This document shows positions 1 through 6,870 of a stretch of DNA of 64,000 nt, one piece after another. A program made the position numbers and the translations under genes. Each line of letters starts with the position of its first letter. Position 1 is the first letter of the stretch. Source of the DNA: UM-FILTER-33-9 sp964530235 (GTDB taxonomy: Bacteria > Patescibacteriota > Microgenomatia > UBA1406 > GWC2-37-13); NCBI GenBank assembly GCA_964530235.1, contig CAZGYB010000004.1:62001-126000 (forward strand), read 5' to 3'. Below the pieces are notes generated by a model. It was not told the DNA's origin and searched no databases. It was given only the letters and a program-made list of their open reading frames with translations.

Positions 1-1196
1 CTCAGTGGTGGAATTTTCTGCATTACATCAGTAACGAGCGAAAACGGAAATGTGTTAGTTGCAAGAAATGAGAACAACAGAATAAGTCCAACAAAAAAAC
101 AGAGTATATATTTGTTTTTTTTATCAAAAACAGATAATACGCCGATCGCAATAAATCCAAATATAGAGTATCCAAGTATTTTAATGATTGGTTTGTCGAT
201 GTGATTTTGCCATTGTTGAAAAATTGAGATGATCTTACCCCCCTCTATTGTATCAATCGACTCAAAGATAAATCCTTTTAATAAGGTAACATTTTTTATA
301 TCGCCATATTTTTTGTTTTTTAGTATAAAGTCTTCAGTTGATGATAAATTGCTGTAAGCATTCAAGTAAGTAGAACTATTTGTATTTGTGTAATACAAGA
401 CAGGTAAAAGCCAATACGAGTTTATAAGAAGGGTTATTACTACAATTAGCGTAGATGATAAGATAGCGCGAAGATTAAAATTTGTTATGACATAAACGGT
501 TAAAAAGGTACATAACATGATCAAATAAACAAAGAAAAGAGGAGGGATAAATCCTTGAGCAGTTGTGATTACAGATACAATGAAAAATAAAAAAAGATTT
601 TTTTTATTCGGTTTATTTAGATAATAAATAAGGGTTACAAAAAGCCAGGGGAGGCCTGCAAAATGAATGATAAACGCCTCCAGTTGTACATAGAAATTTT
701 GGACTGTAGACAAATTGAACATATAATAGCTACCCGCTAAAAATGCAGATGCAAGCTGAATATCTTCAGAAAAATGTTCAAGAAGTTTCTTTACCAGGAA
801 GAAAATACCAATTGCCCCCGTAATGAGCATCATAAATGTAAATAATGCTCGTATGTATTGTTGAGGAATAATCAAAGACATAAAAAAAGTAATGATGGTG
901 TGAGGCAAAGTGGCAGCGTATGCATGACCTCCAAATGTGCCCAATCCCTGGTTTTGCTGCCAAACAGATTGGAAAGCTCGTTTAAAATTAAGAAGGAAGT
1001 TAAATTCAGGATGTAAGTTGTCCCATCCGGTAAACCAGCTATCAAAAGGAAAGTTAAAAATAAAGACTAGACTAAAAAGAATGAAAAGCATTCCTAAATA
1101 GAGGAAGATTTTTTTATTTGGTTGTTTATTTTGATGCAAGCGTGTTGAGTTTGTGTCCAAAATAACTTCGGGAGAATGATGGTTGAGATTGTTCAT
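1..1196 (-). CDS. Multi-pass membrane glycosyltransferase-like protein (partial, runs off the left edge)
   Basis: About 398 codons of an open frame are visible and the 3' end lies outside the window. The product is very hydrophobic with many membrane segments beginning near residue 29. The first outside loop carries FTGWDNLHPEFN (about residues 55-66), a pattern seen in large GT-C/YfhO-like membrane proteins of CPR bacteria. The frame is still open at base 1 in a stretch reading VMQKIPPL. I start it at ATG 1196, which overlaps the upstream glycosyltransferase by 71 bp; TTG 1139 and ATG 1091 are alternatives, and no good ribosome site separates them. It probably transfers or flips surface-glycan sugars with the gene upstream. 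Family placement is an inference; the membrane topology is clear. Confidence 0.7.
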   Translation of the reverse strand, partial: MNNLNHHSPEVILDTNSTRLHQNKQPNKKIFLYLGMLFILFSLVFIFNFPFDSWFTGWDNLHPEFNFLLNFKRAFQSVWQQNQGLGTFGGHAYAATLPHTIITFFMSLIIPQQYIRALFTFMMLITGAIGIFFLVKKLLEHFSEDIQLASAFLAGSYYMFNLSTVQNFYVQLEAFIIHFAGLPWLFVTLIYYLNKPNKKNLFLFFIVSVITTAQGFIPPLFFVYLIMLCTFLTVYVITNFNLRAILSSTLIVVITLLINSYWLLPVLYYTNTNSSTYLNAYSNLSSTEDFILKNKKYGDIKNVTLLKGFIFESIDTIEGGKIISIFQQWQNHIDKPIIKILGYSIFGFIAIGVLSVFDKKNKYILCFFVGLILLFSFLATNTFPFSLVTDVMQKIPPL

Positions 1197-2475
1197 GGCT
1201 ATTATATAATTCATTGTAACACTTCTCAATAAGGCTTTCAGCATTTTTTTCTTTAGCTAAATCTTTAGATACGTGTGTTAAAAGTGTTCTATATTGGGGT
1301 GCAAATGCTTTTTTCAATATGGTACTAAATGATTGAGAGCTGTGTGCAAAAGTAACGTCTTTTTTTGAAAGACCATTTTTTGAATAAATCCGATGTATAT
1401 CTTCATTTGCAAATAGCTCGCTCATTTTATTACTAAAAATAAATGGTTTTTTATACTTAATTGCATGAGTCATACTTGCTGACGCTCCAATGAAACCTCG
1501 GTAGGGGAGCACAACTAAATCGGTTGCAGCAAAATAAAGCGGAATTTTATGTTCCGGAACAAATCCAGTTATCGTAATGGATTTTTGGTTTTGCACAGAT
1601 TGTAAAACTTTTTTATAAAATTGCCGGTAATAAGGTTTATGTTTTAAAGAGTGCGCGTTTCCTCCGGCTAATACTAAGTGTATTTTTTTAAACGGTTGTT
1701 GTTTTCTTAATTTTTTTACTGTTTCAACTATCCAATCAGCACCTTTATAATAGGTAATAAATCCGAAGCAAAGCAAAACAAACTCATTCTTTGAAAAACC
1801 AAGAAGTTTTTTAGCTTTACTTAGCGAAGGGGCAGACTTTATTTTTTCTACCCAAAAATTACTTAAAAATATTTTATTTGGACTGACAAAGTAAGATAAA
1901 CGGGTTTTGATTACTCCATCCATAACTACAAACTTATCAACAATTTTATCCAAAACGCGGTAGTAATATTTGATTCCAGTATTCAAAATCCAAAAAGCTA
2001 AGGATTTTTGTTTCAGATTTAAATGGGGTGCAATATCATAGAGATTTAACACAACATTATGAGCAAAATAGGTAATATTTTTGCGTGCAAGTTTAATGAG
2101 GAGTAAAAAAGGAACAATCATAACTTGATTTATTATTCCTCCGTTTGCACAAAACTCAGAATGAACATGAACTTGTTTAATATTATGAAATGCAATTAAC
2201 CATTTAATAATACTTGGGAATAAAGAATGATGTTTTTTTTCAAATATTCGGAGAACAAGAATTTTGCCATTAACGTACAACTTTGGGCGATTATTCATTC
2301 CTTTTTCAGCCAGCACGACAAAATTGACACCGTATTGTTTAGCCATTGGCTCAATTATTTGTTTTGTATGCCAGGCAATACCATAGTTGTTTTCACCATA
2401 TTTAGTCTTCTCAGGATAATCCGAGATGATTAAATAAGTATTTGGCTTATTAAATTGTTTTATTAGTTTTTTCAT
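1126..2475 (-). CDS. Glycosyltransferase, GT4-like (GT-B fold)
   Basis: The 449-residue product looks like a cytoplasmic GT-B sugar transferase using a nucleotide-sugar donor. The C-terminal Rossmann half shows FGFITYYKG (237-245), GFVPEHKIP (304-312) and DLVVLPYRGFIGASASM (319-335), typical of GT4 donor-site regions. The N-terminal half is diverged and the family's glycine-rich acceptor loop is not obvious, so the acceptor cannot be named. The start is preceded by GAGGGAAAGATAT, a Shine-Dalgarno-like run that is itself half of a 12-bp inverted repeat (2476-2525). The 3' end overlaps the membrane protein gene downstream, which suggests a surface-polysaccharide operon. Confidence 0.82.
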   Translation of the reverse strand: MKKLIKQFNKPNTYLIISDYPEKTKYGENNYGIAWHTKQIIEPMAKQYGVNFVVLAEKGMNNRPKLYVNGKILVLRIFEKKHHSLFPSIIKWLIAFHNIKQVHVHSEFCANGGIINQVMIVPFLLLIKLARKNITYFAHNVVLNLYDIAPHLNLKQKSLAFWILNTGIKYYYRVLDKIVDKFVVMDGVIKTRLSYFVSPNKIFLSNFWVEKIKSAPSLSKAKKLLGFSKNEFVLLCFGFITYYKGADWIVETVKKLRKQQPFKKIHLVLAGGNAHSLKHKPYYRQFYKKVLQSVQNQKSITITGFVPEHKIPLYFAATDLVVLPYRGFIGASASMTHAIKYKKPFIFSNKMSELFANEDIHRIYSKNGLSKKDVTFAHSSQSFSTILKKAFAPQYRTLLTHVSKDLAKEKNAESLIEKCYNELYNSHEQSQPSFSRSYFGHKLNTLASK

Positions 2476-2525
2476 ATATCTTTCCCTCTAAACACAAATG
2501 AATTTGTATGTATAGGGAAAGATAT
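2476..2525 (-). promoter_or_regulatory. Perfect 12-bp inverted repeat covering the ribosome-binding site of the GT4 gene
   Basis: On the minus strand ATATCTTTCCCT (2525-2514) and AGGGAAAGATAT (2487-2476) are perfect complements, and the second arm ends directly before ATG 2475. The arm contains the GAGGG-type ribosome site. A smaller palindrome, ACAAAT/ATTTGT, sits in the loop. Folding in mRNA would hide the ribosome site, so translational control is inferred; it could also be a palindromic repeat that happens to lie here. Confidence 0.55.
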
Positions 2526-2701
2526 GGGGTGTTAGGTTTTGGTTGAGAGCCGGTGAGGGCTGTTGATTGCGGTAAGGCAATCGGACCAAAACATTGGCAC
2601 TTCCATATCCTGATGGACCGTGTTGCGGTGGCAACTGTTATGTTGCGGCAACATCTGCTCTCCGTAAGGAGAATATCCATCTTTTGGGTTAGGTTCTTTG
2701 C

Positions 2702-3640
2702 TTAGTGCAAAGGGCGGTGTTCGGGCAAGAGCCACAGACTGACTTCAGCGCCGGCAGGGGCTACATCCCAGGACTTAGCGTCCTTTTGGATTTGGTCGAC
2801 CCAGCAGGGCTTGGCGAAGTCCTTCGCAAACGTCATGTGTGCGCCGGCAGCAATCCCCTTATCCAGGAGTACCTCGAAGGTAGTTCCAGGGGCGGCAAGA
2901 GCTTGCAGCTCTGTGATGCTTAGGGCGTTGCACGTGGCGGGTGCGGGGGTCGTGGCAGCGACAGGCGTGGCGACGGGGGCGCTGATCATCTCGATAGGAC
3001 GGCAGACGGTTTTGACCCAGATGCTGGCTTGGAAGCCTGCATTGATCATAGGAACCGGTTTACTGTCCTTGTGGATAGCATCGATTGCCCATCCCCATTC
3101 GACGTCAGTCGCTGTGAAGTTCTTACCGAACGTCAGGTGTGCGCCAGAAACCTGTCCGCCTTCATACAACCAGTATTCGACGTTGCCAAGATTCTCGATG
3201 TCAGTCGAGGTAGGGCAGCGTGGTTCTGGTGCGGTGGCAGGTGCAGGCGTGGCGGCGGGGTCAACGACAACGGTGTTGGTGACAGTGGGGCTGGCAGCGG
3301 GCACAGGGGTGCTCGAAGCAGCGTCGGTGGTGGCGGATGCGGCGCAGGTGCCGAAGTCAATCTCACCCTGGATTTCACCAGTCGTCAAGTTGATAGTCAC
3401 CACGGATGTGGCAACGATGTTGACGCCAGGATCCAGCGTAAGGGATGACCCGCCTGCGTTTTCCACACTGCTTTCTGCGCTGATGCAGAATGTGGCATCC
3501 GGCTGCATGACTAGCTGGTCTTTGTCAATTGCGACATTGCCGGACGGCGTGCCAGTGATGGCAGCGGTACCGCCACAAGCAGCGAGCAACAGCGTGACCA
3601 GGGTCAGCAAGACTACGATCAGACTTCTTTTGGTGTTCAT
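2702..3640 (-). CDS. GC-rich lipoprotein with a duplicated C-terminal domain
   Basis: The 312-residue product has a signal peptide ending in lipobox LAAC with Cys22, so it should be lipidated by the Lgt encoded at 55636 and anchored outside the membrane. A low-complexity Ala/Pro/Thr linker (about 105-140) leads to two related segments, GAHLTFGKNF...SIWV and GAHMTFAKDF...SLWL, an internal duplication split by a second Pro/Thr linker. The start has a textbook AGGAGG five bases upstream, unlike most neighbours. The gene and its flank are visibly richer in G+C than the rest of the window. The stop codon lies in the loop of hairpin CTTTGC/GCAAAG (2696-2712). Function unknown; composition and SD suggest acquisition from a GC-richer donor. 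Confidence 0.85.
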   Translation of the reverse strand: MNTKRSLIVVLLTLVTLLLAACGGTAAITGTPSGNVAIDKDQLVMQPDATFCISAESSVENAGGSSLTLDPGVNIVATSVVTINLTTGEIQGEIDFGTCAASATTDAASSTPVPAASPTVTNTVVVDPAATPAPATAPEPRCPTSTDIENLGNVEYWLYEGGQVSGAHLTFGKNFTATDVEWGWAIDAIHKDSKPVPMINAGFQASIWVKTVCRPIEMISAPVATPVAATTPAPATCNALSITELQALAAPGTTFEVLLDKGIAAGAHMTFAKDFAKPCWVDQIQKDAKSWDVAPAGAEVSLWLLPEHRPLH

Positions 3641-4113
3641 GAGATCCTCCTAAGATCTTCGAACGTTGGTTGTTGTGTATGATGACCCCTACAGGGTACC
3701 CACATACGGGCTGGATGAACGTTTCGATCCACGCGCAGGGGAAAACAGAAGTTTTCCACTATGTGTGGATCTTCACCCGCCTTAGGCGGGTGAACCTTTT
3801 AGCCGATCTTTGTTTTTATCTGCAACCAGAAAATCCGGTTGAGATTACTCACACTGATCATTGGCCAAAAGGGAATGAGTTCAAGCCGTTTACAACATCC
3901 TGTCTGTCACCCTTTGTCCGCCATAGCTTTATGCGTAGGCGGAGCCCATACCTCCATACCTTGTTGTAGACTTTTATCCACCAGATCTTACCGTTCGCCT
4001 TACTTACTATTTGTAGCTCGGCTCACGGAGCGATTCTCGGCGGATAAACGCGAGTATTTCTGTCTCTTTCGAGCCAGAAACTCGCTTTTACCTAAACCCA
4101 AAATTTTAAAGAG

Positions 4114-4138
4114 CCCTTCGTTACTTCGTTCCTCAGGG
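4114..4138. repeat. Palindromic repeat, CCCTTCG...CTCAGGGTAAA family (copy 1)
   Basis: CCCTTCG and CTCAGGG bracket a short variable middle and are followed by TAAAC. Related copies occur at 4447-4490, 26660-26679 and 26734-26753. CCCTTCG...CAGGG palindromes of this general look are common in environmental bacterial genomes, which is background knowledge; the copies here are seen directly. Confidence 0.6.
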
Positions 4139-4340
4139 TAAACTCCCTTTGGACAAAGCTCGTAAGGCAGGGTGCCGTATGGTACCCTGGATGATTCGTC
4201 CTTTTTATTCCTTAACCAGCTATTGGTTAAGAGACTCCTCATCACGGTTTTATCCCGGACGAGGATTGGTAGAAGCTATTTCTACCCCTCGCGGGGGATA
4301 ACTTGGGATTTAAACCCCAAGGAAATACGGTTAAAATCAG

Positions 4341-4370
4341 TTGCAATCAGTTGCAATCAGTTGCAATCGG
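4341..4370. repeat. Three tandem copies of a 10-bp unit (TTGCAATCAG)
   Basis: TTGCAATCAG is repeated twice exactly and a third time with one change (TTGCAATCGG). The block is flanked by GGTTAAAATCAG before and GGTTTAAC after. There are no spacers, so this is not a CRISPR array. It may be slippage-derived or an array of binding sites. Confidence 0.7.
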
Positions 4371-4380
4371 TTTAACAATA

Positions 4381-4838
4381 ATTCTTTGAAGTTATAAACA
4401 ATAAATTGTTTAGTTATTTTCTTTCTCTCGTCTGATTGTTAAAGTGCTCTTCGCTTCGCTCAGAGTAAACCCTTCGGTTTATTCTCAGGGTAAACTACCC
4501 TCAATATTTAATACCTATAATACAAAGATTTATAGATAAAATAATGGTGAACTGCATGGAATATTTGCTTATAGAAAGGGGGTAGGGCGCAGTATTTTCT
4601 GATAATAAAACTATTCAATTTCATATTCCTATAGTATATCATACAAAGGCTTATAAGTCAAGTATCGGGCAAGAATAATGAAGAAGCTCTTGTTGTTAAA
4701 GAGCAGAAGATATTTACCCTTATAGTATATATATATTATTCTAAAAGTCAACCATAGTGGTTGTCAGAATAATATATCAAAAGTTATACACAGCTCATAA
4801 ACAATGACCGAAAAAGAATATATATAAGTATAAAAAAA
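4381..4838. other. AT-rich gene-free region with hairpins and short shared motifs
   Basis: No ORF worth calling. It contains a long two-part hairpin at 4732-4776 (TATATTATTCT/AGAATAATATA outside, CAACCA/TGGTTG inside), a hairpin GCTCTT/AAGAGC near 4686-4703, one TCCTATAGTA motif (4627-4636) and AAGTTATACACA (4781-4792), which contains a DnaA-box-like TTATACACA. The last two also occur in the gene-free region at 62.0-62.9 kb. Function unknown. Confidence 0.5.
4447..4490. repeat. Palindromic repeat family, two adjacent copies
   Basis: Two members of the CCCTTCG...CTCAGGGTAAA family lie side by side: 4447-4465 in a variant form (CTCTTCG...CTCAGAG) and 4470-4490 (CCCTTCG...CTCAGGG). Both are followed by TAAAC. 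Confidence 0.55.
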
Positions 4839-4859
4839 CCGAGTCGCTAAGCGACTCGG
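4839..4859 (-). terminator. Intrinsic terminator of the DUF11-type gene
   Basis: CCGAGTCGC and GCGACTCGG form a strong stem around TTA. On the minus strand the stem is followed by seven T residues, the classic Rho-independent form, 26-46 bp beyond the stop codon of the gene at 4885-5607. Confidence 0.9.
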
Positions 4860-4884
4860 CTCTATGAAAAAAAGAATAGTGAAA

Positions 4885-5607
4885 TTACTTTCTCCGTGTC
4901 ATGGTTAATTTAAGTCCTGCGCCGATCATACCGATCTGTCCGGCAAGGAGGACAAGTCCCATTTCAGGCCCGGCCTTTGGTGTTGCCTTTGCGCCAATGA
5001 CCTGTTTTTCTACACAAATCTGTGCGGTATCTTCATCAGATACATTTCCGTTGTATGCTTGAGCGCGGTTTACCATACAGAACAGCCCTTTGTCAGCGGG
5101 CATTTTGTCCTGAGGGTAAAGCTGCATTTTAAGTTGATACGTTTTTTCTTCATCCGCCGCAAACGAACCGGCATCGAAGGTAATGGTTCGATTTGTAGCA
5201 TCGAATGTTCCCGGACCTTCAACCGGATCGATATAATTTGGAACAAAGTCTTTGACCGTTACATTTGAAAGGGTTGTGTTTGATGTATTTTTTACTTTTA
5301 GTCGAAACAGTACCTGTCCTCCCGGTGAATAGCGTACATCAGCAGGTGAGAGGTTGTCGACATATTCATAGGAAACAACACCACCTTTGGTTTGGGTTCC
5401 CCCTGGTTTTGCAACGAGTTTGTCAATAACAATACTTTGAGTTGATGGAGTTCCGCCGTATTGACCATATTGTCCGTACTGACCAGAGTCAGCGAGAACT
5501 CGTGGAGCGTGTAACGTGTAACGTGTAACGTAAAAAAAAGCAACTAAGAACAAAATTATTTTTGCGATTTGCGTTATGCGTTTCGCATTATGCATTTTAT
5601 ATTTCAT
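4885..5607 (-). CDS. Secreted DUF11-type surface protein
   Basis: This 240-residue exported protein has an N-terminal hydrophobic signal segment, a short GQYGQYGQYGG repeat just after it, one DUF11-like beta domain (VLFRLKVKNTSNTTLSNVTVKDFVP through VEKQV) and a hydrophobic C-terminal helix ending in RRK that may anchor it in the membrane. DUF11 domains are adhesin-type extracellular modules. I place the start at ATG 5607 because an ideal promoter (TTGACA-17-TATAAT) ends only seven bases before it; an ORF start at 5643 would lie inside that promoter. Part of the signal region (VTRYTLHAPRV) is encoded by a 9-bp tandem repeat (5508-5530). An intrinsic terminator follows. Confidence 0.82.
   Translation of the reverse strand: MKYKMHNAKRITQIAKIILFLVAFFYVTRYTLHAPRVLADSGQYGQYGQYGGTPSTQSIVIDKLVAKPGGTQTKGGVVSYEYVDNLSPADVRYSPGGQVLFRLKVKNTSNTTLSNVTVKDFVPNYIDPVEGPGTFDATNRTITFDAGSFAADEEKTYQLKMQLYPQDKMPADKGLFCMVNRAQAYNGNVSDEDTAQICVEKQVIGAKATPKAGPEMGLVLLAGQIGMIGAGLKLTMTRRK
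5508..5530. repeat. 9-bp tandem repeat (CGTGTAACG type) inside the DUF11 gene
   Basis: CGTGTAACG is repeated about two and a half times within the coding sequence. The complementary series CGTTACACG occurs at 5707-5732, directly before the spoU start codon, so the two blocks form a distant inverted repeat about 180 bp apart. Confidence 0.75.
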
Positions 5608-5614
5608 AGTGGGT

Positions 5615-5643
5615 ATTATACTACAGGACTTATCATTTGTCAA
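5615..5643 (-). promoter_or_regulatory. Consensus promoter of the DUF11-type gene
   Basis: On the minus strand TTGACA (5643-5638) and TATAAT (5620-5615) are separated by 17 bases, with ATG seven bases beyond the -10 box. Transcription would begin at or next to the start codon, giving a leaderless mRNA. A near-match to the TACTATAGGA motif (5642-5651) overlaps the -35 box. Confidence 0.88.
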
Positions 5644-5706
5644 CTATAGGACATATCTCAAAACGCGAAGCGTGTAACGCGAGGCGTTTTGTGATAAAAT
5701 AATCCG

Positions 5707-5732
5707 CGTTACACGTTACACGTTACACGTTA
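5707..5732. repeat. 9-bp tandem repeat (CGTTACACG type) upstream of spoU
   Basis: Nearly three copies of CGTTACACG run up to the spoU ATG. It is the reverse complement of the block inside the DUF11 gene. A further hairpin, AAAACGC/GCGTTTT (about 5660-5690), lies just upstream. Confidence 0.75.
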
Positions 5733-6373
5733 TGCGACTCAATGCTAAAGAGATGCGGACTGTTGATGAAGCGGAAGCGAAACAGCAGCTTGCCAATCTC
5801 AAACGCCACCCAATTTTCTTTATCCTTGAAAATATTTATGATACCTATAATATCGGCGGTTTATTCCGCTTAGCAGATGCAATTGGGGTGAGCAAGATAT
5901 ATTTATGCGGTGAAACCGAGATTCCTCCGAATTCGCGAATCAAAAAGGCATCGATCGGGACGTATAAGGTTGTGCCGTGGGAGTATAAACGGAGTTCAGA
6001 AGAAGCAGTATTGGAATTACGAAAAAAGTTCATAGTTGATAGTTCGCAGTTGGCGGAACTAAAAAAGTCACAAAGTACCAACTATAAACGGCAAACTAAA
6101 AACTACGACCCTCCAACTACAAACTCTTCTTTACAGGTAATCGCTATTGAACAGTCTCCGCAATCCGTGCCATATACCCAGATTGACTATCGCTTTCCGG
6201 TTGCACTCATTATGGGGAATGAGACATACGGCGTGCTTCCTGAAACGATCAAGTTGGCAGACCATATTGCAGAAATCCCGATGTGGGGGATCAATAAGAG
6301 TTTGAACGTAATCGTATCCGCCTCAATTGTGAGTTATTGGATTATGAATAAGTTTAGAGTCGGTAGTTTATAG
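5732..6373 (+). CDS. SpoU/TrmH-family RNA 2'-O-ribose methyltransferase
   Basis: The 213-residue product has the three SPOUT motifs: NIGGLFRLADA (40-50), ALIMGNETYGV (158-168) and EIPMWGINKSLNV (181-193), which form the knotted SAM-binding site. It should methylate a ribose in tRNA or rRNA; the target cannot be told from sequence. Between strands of the catalytic domain sits an unusual Gln/Asn/Thr/Tyr-rich insert (about residues 102-134) encoded by a palindromic repeat shared with def. The last codons (RVGSL) also come from a repeat, the left inverted repeat flanking the next gene. A tandem repeat abuts the ATG. Confidence 0.9.
   Translation: MRLNAKEMRTVDEAEAKQQLANLKRHPIFFILENIYDTYNIGGLFRLADAIGVSKIYLCGETEIPPNSRIKKASIGTYKVVPWEYKRSSEEAVLELRKKFIVDSSQLAELKKSQSTNYKRQTKNYDPPTTNSSLQVIAIEQSPQSVPYTQIDYRFPVALIMGNETYGVLPETIKLADHIAEIPMWGINKSLNVIVSASIVSYWIMNKFRVGSL
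6034..6126 (+). repeat. In-frame imperfect palindromic repeat inside spoU
   Basis: The left half (AGTTGATAGTTCGCAGTT) is nearly complementary to the right half (AACGGCAAACTAAAAACT). The same element occurs in def (10832-10916). In both genes it is read in the same frame, giving VDSSQL near one end and QTKNY near the other, and conserved catalytic motifs continue normally on both sides. Confidence 0.75.
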
Positions 6374-6773
6374 TTTACAGTTAAAATATATAAACATGAG
6401 CACTTATAAAGACTTGGTAGTTTGGAAGAAAAGTATGCAGTTATGTGAAGAAGTGTATAAGGTTACTAAAAAATTTCCCAAAGAAGAACAGTATGGGTTG
6501 AGTTCACAGATAAGAAGAGCGGTAATTGCGATTCCATCGAATATTGCAGAAGGTCAAAAACGTTCTTATAAGAAAGAATTTATTCAATTTCTACGGATTT
6601 CTCTTGGATCAGGAGCCGAACTTGAAACACAGCTGGAAATAGCGAGGAGGATTGGATATATAAATGAGGAAAGTTTTTTTAAACTAACAGCGCTAATTGT
6701 TGAAATTATGAAAATGCTCCAAAGCCTAATAAGATCACTTTAGCTTTTAACTTCAAACTACAAACTACCAACT
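6358..6773. mobile_element. Putative cassette: four-helix-bundle gene between 29-bp inverted repeats
   Basis: The left repeat (6358-6386) read in reverse complement matches the right repeat (6745-6773) at 25 of 29 positions; the core is TTTTAACT..AAACTA.AAACTACC.ACT. The gene fills almost all the space between: ATG is 10 bp inside the left repeat and the stop 2 bp before the right one. No transposase is present and no target duplication is obvious. Mobility is an inference from this architecture and from related repeats elsewhere in the window. Confidence 0.5.
6396..6743 (+). CDS. Four-helix-bundle protein (S23 / 23S rRNA intervening-sequence protein family)
   Basis: The 115-residue product matches the S23-like family along its length: an opening LVVWKKSMQL, then FPKEEQYGLSSQIRRAVIAIP, SNIAEGQKR and a C-terminal helix. 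The family forms small four-helix bundles, known from intervening sequences in 23S rRNA genes and abundant in CPR genomes; a biochemical role is not established. Here it is not within an rRNA gene but is tightly enclosed by inverted repeats, which fits a small cassette. No ribosome site is visible before ATG. Confidence 0.9.
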   Translation: MSTYKDLVVWKKSMQLCEEVYKVTKKFPKEEQYGLSSQIRRAVIAIPSNIAEGQKRSYKKEFIQFLRISLGSGAELETQLEIARRIGYINEESFFKLTALIVEIMKMLQSLIRSL

Positions 6774-6786
6774 ATCAGCTATTCGG

Positions 6787-6858
6787 AGCCCAAAGCGAGA
6801 ATCGAACTCGCGGTCTTATTCTTACCAAGAATACGTTTTACCACTAAACTATTTGGGC
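6787..6858 (-). tRNA. tRNA-Thr (GGT)
   Basis: The cloverleaf reads 5'-GCCCAAA acceptor paired with TTTGGGC, D-arm TAGTTTAGTGGTAAAA, anticodon stem TATTC/GAATA around loop TTGGTAA (anticodon GGT), and T-arm GCGAG-TTCGATT-CTCGC. The discriminator base is T and CCA is not encoded. It lies between the four-helix-bundle cassette and the site-2 protease gene. Confidence 0.95.
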
Positions 6859-6870
6859 ACTTAAAGCAAA

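Larger units (their letters stand above)
3641..4380. other. GC-rich gene-free region with a dense series of hairpins
   Basis: No convincing ORF is present on either strand. Strong inverted repeats follow one another: 3726-3771 (GATCCAC/GTGGATC outside, GGAAAAC/GTTTTCC inside), 3772-3794 (TTCACCCGCC/GGCGGGTGAA), 4050-4085 (GCGAGT/ACTCGC plus TTCTG/CAGAA), 4168-4189 (CAGGGT/ACCCTG), 4211-4231 (CTTAACCA/TGGTTAAG), 4268-4286 (GGTAGAA/TTCTACC) and 4302-4321. It lies upstream of the lipoprotein gene and could be its long structured leader, a separate non-coding RNA, or a cluster of palindromic repeats. I looked for RNase P, tmRNA, SRP RNA and common riboswitch cores and recognised none. Confidence 0.6.

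Noticed and set aside
2450..2735. Two overlapping minus-strand ORFs of 67 and 76 codons
   Set aside because: They overlap each other in different frames, lie in the hairpin-rich GC block and lack ribosome sites and recognisable protein patterns.
2811..3653. 280-codon + strand ORF opposite the lipoprotein
   Set aside because: A shadow of GC-rich antisense coding; the minus-strand gene has lipobox, SD site and a domain duplication.
4341..4370. Three 10-bp direct repeats as a CRISPR array
   Set aside because: Units are adjacent without spacers and too short; no cas genes in the window.
3670..4375. Several ORFs of 67-100 codons on both strands
   Set aside because: They run through the hairpin series, overlap one another and show no protein-like composition.
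4784..4792. DnaA-box-like TTATACACA as a replication origin
   Set aside because: A single box, no dnaA or dnaN nearby, no cluster.
6396..6743. Four-helix-bundle gene as an intervening sequence of 23S rRNA
   Set aside because: No rRNA sequence flanks it; neighbours are spoU and tRNA-Thr.
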